From assembly GCF_907164915.1 (NCBI RefSeq), contig NC_061862.1, forward strand, positions 125,993,641-126,057,640: 64,000 bases of DNA. The letters run 5' to 3'. Positions 58,356 to 64,000 of this stretch are shown here, piece by piece. Position 1 is the stretch's first letter, and every line of letters begins with the position of its first letter. The notes beneath the pieces were generated by a model. It saw nothing but the letters and a program-made list of their open reading frames with translations, was not told the DNA's origin and did not search any database. The DNA comes from Impatiens glandulifera. Taxonomy: Eukaryota; Streptophyta; Magnoliopsida; Ericales; Balsaminaceae. Both the position numbers and the translations under genes were made by a program.

Positions 58356-61300
58356 CTGGTGGAAGTTAAAGACAGAATCACATGAATCTTGTTTAATCTT
58401 GTTATTGTTTATGCTAACAACTCAAGCACTCACAGAAGACTCCTCTGGATTTGTCTTAGAAACTAGATCGGTAGTGATAAATCTTGGGCTGTCCTTGGTG
58501 ATTACAACGTAACTAGAAACGAATCTGATCGTAGCCCAGAATCTGAAATAACTCGGGATATGATTGACTTTAATAACTATATTAGAGATATGGGTTGTAT
58601 CGAGCCTACTAATTTTGGGAATTTTTTCACTTGGTCTTCTACGAGAGGGAATGAGCAAATTAGAAGAAGAATAATTCACAGATGTCTAGTAAATGAGAAC
58701 TGAATTAACCAATTTCCGAGAAGTCAACTTCATGTTCTGAATCCGGGTATATCTGATCACTGCCCGATTAAATTGTTATGGGAAAAAGAAGAAAGGTTCA
58801 AAAGGCCATTTCAAATTTTCAATTTCTGGATGGAAACGATAAATTCAAGGGTATTCTCGAAAACGTATGGTCTACAGATGTCAGGGGATCCAACATGTAC
58901 AGGGTTTCTGAGAAGCTTAAACTCTTGAAGAATCATCTCCAAAACTTTGACAAGAAGAAGTTCAGCAATATCTCTAATAGAATTCTGGCTGCTAGAGAAG
59001 AATTGGAAGAAGTTCAGAAAAGGTTATTAAGGGATAATAATGATGAACAACTCAATGAAACAGAAAGTGATGTGCTTGAAAATTTCAGGAAGCTGAGTCT
59101 TCTTGAAGAGAATTTTATTAGACAGAAATCAAGACAGAGCTGACTCTCGTTGGGTGACAAAAACACATCTTTCTTCTACAGAAAATTTAAGACTAGAAAC
59201 ATGAGAAACAATGTATACATGCTGAAGAATGATGATGGTGAATATGTTAAAGGTCAAAAGGGTGTACAAGATTTGACTATCGATTTCTATAAACAGCTTA
59301 TGGGTACAAGAAAGTAGCATCAAAGTCACCTGAATACCTTGTATCAGATTACTGATAGAAAATTTCTGCAGAAGATAGTCGCGAATTGATAAGGGTGGTC
59401 ACGAGGGTTGAGGTTACAGAAGCTATGTTTAGTATTGATAAAAAAATAAAAGCCCGGGTCCCGATGGGTTTAATGCACAGGTCTTAAAAGACAATTGGTC
59501 GGTTGTGGGTAAAGACGTTACTCTGATGGGGTTCTAGAATTTTTCAAAAACAGGAAGATGTTAAAGCAATGGAATACATCGGTCTTAACCTTGATCCCCA
59601 AAACTGCGGTAGCCGAGAAAGTACAAGATTTCAAACCAATTTCCTACTGCAATGTGATTTATTAAATAATTTCAAAAATCATTTCTAAACGATTTAAAAA
59701 TGTCATAAGAAAAATTATAAATCTTAACCAATCTGCATTCATCCCCGGTAGGACAATCTCTCATAATATTCTTCTCATGCAGAGCCTTTTAAAAGGCTAC
59801 GGGAATAAGAAAATATCCCCGAGAGTGGCTTTCAAAATAGATATACAAAAAGCTTTTGACTCTGTTAGATGGGAAGCCATTCGAGTCTTTTTGGTTGTTT
59901 CTGCTTTTCTTATGATTTTTCTTGATTGGATTATGCAGTGCGTTTCATCATCCTACTTTGTTGTTAGTGTCAATAGAGTCCACGGAGGCTATTTAAAGGG
60001 TGAAAACGGGGTAAAGCAAGGGGACCCCTCTCTTCTTACCTTTTCATAGCTATCATGGCGATTTTTGAGAGCATCTTCGCGATGTTCCGAAAGAATCTTT
60101 CACCCTTTCTGTGAGGTAGAGGAGGTAACCCATTTATTCTTTGCAGACGATTTGTTCATTCTAGCGCACGCAGACATTGATTCCATTAAAACTATTAGGG
60201 TTGCACTAACGTTCTTTTCTGATGTTACAGTTTAACTATTAATGAAAGCAAAAGTGTGGCATTTTATGGAGGCATAAATGACGAAATGAAACAGGACATC
60301 TTCAACATCATGGGCATGAAGGAATGAAGTTTTCCCATAAGATACTTAGGAATTCGGTTAACTGCGAAGCAGATTGAGATCTCACACTACAAGCCGCTAA
60401 TTGAAAAGGTAAAAAAATACGATATCTGGCTGGGCAGCAAAAAAACATTCTTATGTAGGGAGGATCGAACTTATCAAAATAGTGGTCATGGGCATAGTTG
60501 GCTACTGGGCGCAGCAAATGGTCATTCCGAAGAAGGTAATGAAGGAGCTCGATATACTAATGAGGAACTTTATCTGGGGCAGTAGCGGAAGAGGAGGAAA
60601 AAATGTCAAATGGACCGCTCTCTGCAAACCGAAGGACGAGGGAGGCATCGACTTGAAGACTGTATCGAGTGGAACAAAGCTCTCACCTTCAAGCATCTAT
60701 GGGCTTTAGAGCGCAATCAGGAGTCATTATAGATAAAATGGGTGCATACGAGGTTTATGAAATACGAAACCTGCATTTGGACTTGTAAAATTCATGAAGG
60801 TATGAGCTGGTCTCTAAAAAAGATTCTTAAACTAAGAAGCGATATTGTAGATCTTTATGACATCCGGCTAGGGGACGGGAAAGACACTCTATTCTGGCAC
60901 AACCCCTAGTTCGAAATCCAACCTATCATCCACAAGAAGGAGTTTCAAAATACCCGCATCAGAAGAGACTACATTGAAGCGAAAATCAGAGAAATTAAAG
61001 ACGGAAATTGGGACTCACTCCTGAGAAGAAATCCAAAAGGACAGATGATACTTGATCATATAAGTAACATACAACTACACGACAGACCGGATATTCATGA
61101 ATGGAAAGCTGGTATCGAAGAAAATATGGGAGGTAACCCGGGAAAAAGCACAGAAAGTAGAATGGGCTCCTCTTGTATGGTCAACGAAGATTATTCCTAG
61201 ACACCAGTTCATCCTATGGCTCGCCTTCTGGGAAAGACTCAACACTCGTGATCGTATCAGCAAGTATACGAGCATCCCAGACACGAACTGTTTTCTACAT

Positions 61301-61863
61301 ATAGGAAATAAAGAAACCATAGATCACCTATTCGGGAGCTATTGTATCGCTTCAGAGCTTTGGGACAGATTCTATAAAAGTCTGGAGCTGATCAGTTTCC
61401 CGAGCGAATGGAATGAAATCAAAGATGCAGCACTACTCAAAGCCAAGGGAAATAGATTTGCAACAAGCGTGTTCAAGTGTGGCTTTTGAGCAGTGGTGTA
61501 TAACATTTGGCAAGAACGGAATGCAAGGGTATATGACAGAACTCGCAGGAGCGTTAAAGAGTTATTGAAAGATATTGTATCGGATTGCAGTGCCCTTGCG
61601 GGAACGTGGACAAGAGTTCCAAGCACGGAACAGAACTGGAATATTTGTAGGAACTGGAATTTACAGTTTTTTAAACTCACTAAAATTGAAAGCATTATAA
61701 TCAGATAATTCATTTACGTTTTTAGCTTTTTAGCTTTTACTTAGAATGTTACGACTTTAAAATCATTCTAGGCCTGTCTAGAATAATCTCTTAAACTCGT
61801 GGTTTTTTCTCATTTTGGGAATTTTTAATGACATGACGCTAAGTCGTTTTTCCCCAAAAAAAA
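58356..61863 (+). mobile_element. L1-type LINE (L15), duplicate of L9
   Basis: Same extent as L9. The right flank differs (CCTCATAAAACTTCAATATAC instead of CTTAAACATTC), marking the end of the duplicated block. Confidence 0.9.
58395..61708 (+). pseudogene. LINE ORF2 remnant: endonuclease end, RT, zf-RVT (block C)
   Basis: It follows the L9 copy: VLGDYNVTRN (about 58495), SDHCPI (about 58755), FKIDIQKAFDSVRW (about 59830), GVKQGDPS (about 60007; Arg to Lys), FADDLF (about 60139, intact unlike L9), FIWGSSGRGG (about 60570), and HLFGSY in a damaged zf-RVT. Frameshifts differ in part from L9: extra A bases near 59440, an extra base near 59523, and one near 60413. A TGA lies near 60325. Inactive. 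Confidence 0.86.
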
Positions 61864-63238
61864 CCTCATAAAACTTCAATATACTTTAGAGATGAGACAA
61901 TAGATTATTTTAATTAGTCGTAAAAAAAAGAGAAAAATTAATTAGTAGGAGAGAGAGAAAATAATTAATAAAAGTGACGAAAATAAATTGATTAATTAAT
62001 TAGAATAAAGAGTGAAATTAATTAATAACACGAGAAAAGAGAATATTCTATGATTAAACAGAATATCCAATATTTTCGCGGACTTAGAGGACGCGAAAGT
62101 CCGCGAATATTAAATATTCGGTTTAATGACAAAATATTTTTTCTTTTTTTTTGTTAATTAATTTATCTCACTTTCCTCATTAATAATTAATTTGTCCCAC
62201 TCTTCTCATTAATTAATTATTTCTCTTTTAATTAATTAATTTATCTCATTCTTTTTCATTAATTATTTTCTCTCTCTAATTAATTATCTCTTTTTTTACT
62301 ACTAATTAATTATTATTTCTCTCCCACTAATTAATTTATCTCTTTTATTAATTTATCTGGTTTAGGATTCAGTTTTATTACTTATTTTCTCTCTCTAATT
62401 AATTATCTCTTTTTTTACGACTAATTAATTATTATCTCTCCCACTAATTAATTTATCCTTTTACTAATTTATCTTTTTTCTATTTTCTATTTAGGATATT
62501 TCTATTTAGGATATAAGGTTTAGGAGTTTAGGATCTCAATTTAAATATTTACTAATTAATTAATTTCATTTTCTTTCTTCCAACTTAAACCCTAAACCAT
62601 ATACCCAAACTTTAAACCATAAACCTAAAACCCTAGATACTACACTAAACATCAATATACTTTAGAGGTAAGACAATAGATTATTTTAATTAATAAACTT
62701 TAGAGGTGAGACAATAGATTATTTTAATTAGTCGTAAAAAAAAGAGAAAAATTAATTAGTAGGAGAGAGAGAAAATAATTAATAAAAGATACGAAACATT
62801 AATTAATTAATGAATAGTGAGAATAAATTATTTAATAAAATAATAATGATAAGGGACGCATACGATTACGATTAAAGAGTAATGATAGGGGACGCGAATC
62901 AAAGGTCGTGAAAGTTCACGAATATTGGATATTCGGTATAATAACAGAATATTCTTTCCTCCCTTTTTTTGTAAATTAATTTCTCTCACTTGCTCATTAA
63001 TTAATTAATTTCTCCCACTCTCCTCATTAATTAATTAATTAATCTCAGTCTCTTCCATTAATTATTTTCTCTTTAATTATCTCATTTTTTAAGACTAATT
63101 AATTATTTTCTCTCTCCCACTAATTAATTTATCTCTTTTACTAATTTATATAGAGTTTAAGGTTTAAGATGTAAAATTAGGTTTTGAAAAAAATATTTAA
63201 AAATAAAATCTTAGTTTAAATATTTACTAATTAATTAA

Positions 63239-63405
63239 GAGAAATGATTGGGTAGGGAATTTGAGGAAGGGAATGATGTGCACAATTTGATTAGCCAAAA
63301 AATAAAAACATTTCTTTTTTTTCTTTCTCCTCATCTTTTATCTTTTTTCCAACCAGTCATGTAGTGACACATCATTCTATCCCTCAAATTTCCTCCTCTA
63401 TCACT
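63239..63405. mobile_element. Small MITE, counterpart of 12351
   Basis: Left end GAGAAATGATTGGGTAGGGA, right end CCCTCAAATTTCCTCC. It shares GTGCACAATTTGATTAGCC with the block A copy only. Confidence 0.63.
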
Positions 63406-63456
63406 CCTCATTAATTAATCTCTTTTTCTTTCTTCCAACTTAAACCCTAAACCTAA

Positions 63457-63578
63457 AATATGACAAAATTTCTCTCTCTTCTCTCTCCTCACTTTTTATC
63501 TTTTTTTCCAAACCAGTAAGTGATGTAGTGACATCATTCCCTCCCATTTCCTCCCTCAAATTTTCTCCCACTATCACT
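63457..63578. mobile_element. Truncated MITE, counterpart of 12583
   Basis: TGACAAAATTTCTCTC to CACTATCACT, preceded by the same CCTAAACCTAAAATAT flank as in block A. Confidence 0.53.
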
Positions 63579-64000
63579 CCTCATTAATTAATTTCTTTTT
63601 CTTTCTTCTAACTTAAATCCTAAACCTAAAACATTAGATTCTAAACCCTAAACCTTCAATATACTTTAGAGATGAGACAATAAATTATTTTAATTAGTCG
63701 TAAAAGAAAAAAAAATTAATTAATAGGAGAGAGAAAATAATTAATAAAAGTGACTAAAGATAAATTAATTAATTAATGAGAATAGTGAGAGAAATTAATT
63801 AATAACATGAGGATTCAATATTCGCGGACTTTCGCGTTCCCCTATCATATAAGTTAAGTTAAAGAATAATGATAGGGGAAGCTATGCACAGTCTCCTCAT
63901 TAATTAATTTTTCCCAGTCTCCTCATTAATTAATTAATTTATCTCAGTCTATTTCATTAACTACTAATTAATTATTTTCTCTCTCCCACTAATTAATTTA

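Larger units (their letters stand above)
40575..61863. repeat. Block C: second copy of the tandem duplication of about 21.3 kb
   Basis: See block B for landmark pairs. The offset drifts from about 21.24 kb at the left to about 21.9 kb before the MITE site and back to about 21.29 kb at the right, each step explained by a visible indel. The Copia part is especially close between copies, and many single-base differences are scattered throughout. Confidence 0.88.
61864..64000. repeat. Foldback satellite, start of a further block resembling block A
   Basis: It parallels 9550-13190 in order: GACGAAAATAAATTGATTAATTAA, a short hairpin relic at 62065-62110, the TTTAGGATATAAGGTTTAGG segment, GGGACGCATACGATTACG (compare 11845), the MITE and truncated MITE pair, and the CTATGCACAGTCTCC hairpin at 63815-63900 (compare 12970-13040). 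The MULE is absent; a deletion covers its place (about 62830-62838). Confidence 0.8.

Noticed and set aside
19335..61863. Blocks B and C as an assembly duplication
   Set aside because: They differ by a MITE with TSD, several indels, an inverted patch and many substitutions, so they are distinct loci or, less likely, haplotypes placed in tandem; long reads would settle it.
2840..64000. CCCTAAACC blocks as a true telomere
   Set aside because: The motifs are degenerate, short, inverted within each unit, and embedded in satellite with transposons; there is no uninterrupted (CCCTAAA)n run.

Overview
The window looks like flowering-plant nuclear DNA, probably eudicot: it is very AT-rich, carries telomere-like CCCTAAA/TTTAGGG motifs, and contains plant-type Ty1/Copia and L1-type LINE retrotransposons. 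I found no intact host gene, no rRNA or tRNA gene and no CRISPR array. Nearly everything is repeat or dead transposon. The one possible host-like coding stretch is a 51-codon fragment cut off by the left edge. Species cannot be named from this sequence.

Layout. 1-230 is a GC-richer fragment with a short open frame. About 690-2340 resembles the U3-R-U5 of a large Copia-type LTR and contains eleven in-register 50-bp tandem repeats (901-1450). From about 2840 to the right edge the DNA is an array of a degenerate satellite unit (roughly 0.6-1 kb). Each unit is a large foldback: an outer CCCTAAACC-rich end, an AT-rich arm, an almost perfect stem of about 53 bp around a loop of about 20 nt, the mirrored arm, and an outer TTTAGGG-rich end. 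A spacer of about 150 bp then leads to the next unit.

Sixteen LINE copies or fragments (L1-L16) lie inside this array. Fourteen are in plus orientation and sit at the same CCTAAAC-rich segment of the unit. The two in minus orientation (L6 and its duplicate L12) sit in the mirrored TTTAGG-rich arm. Visible target-site duplications (TSDs) support this.

The array is also duplicated at a higher level. Block B (19335-40574) and block C (40575-61863) are tandem copies, each ending at the tail of the same LINE. Block A (about 9550-18450) is a third, partial copy, and 61864-64000 starts a further copy that most resembles A. Each of B and C carries the same Copia relic in the order RT-RNase H, single LTR, gag, protease, integrase, next to a minus-strand, badly decayed second Copia. 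Block A carries only the RT part.

Differences between copies date later events: a 577-bp Harbinger-type MITE with TAA TSD only in B, a deletion in B that removed one satellite hairpin, and an inverted patch in one LINE of C. Other mobile DNA comprises a 1308-bp foldback Mutator-like element with a 9-bp TSD, a 255-bp hAT-like MITE, and a small MITE family at several sites.
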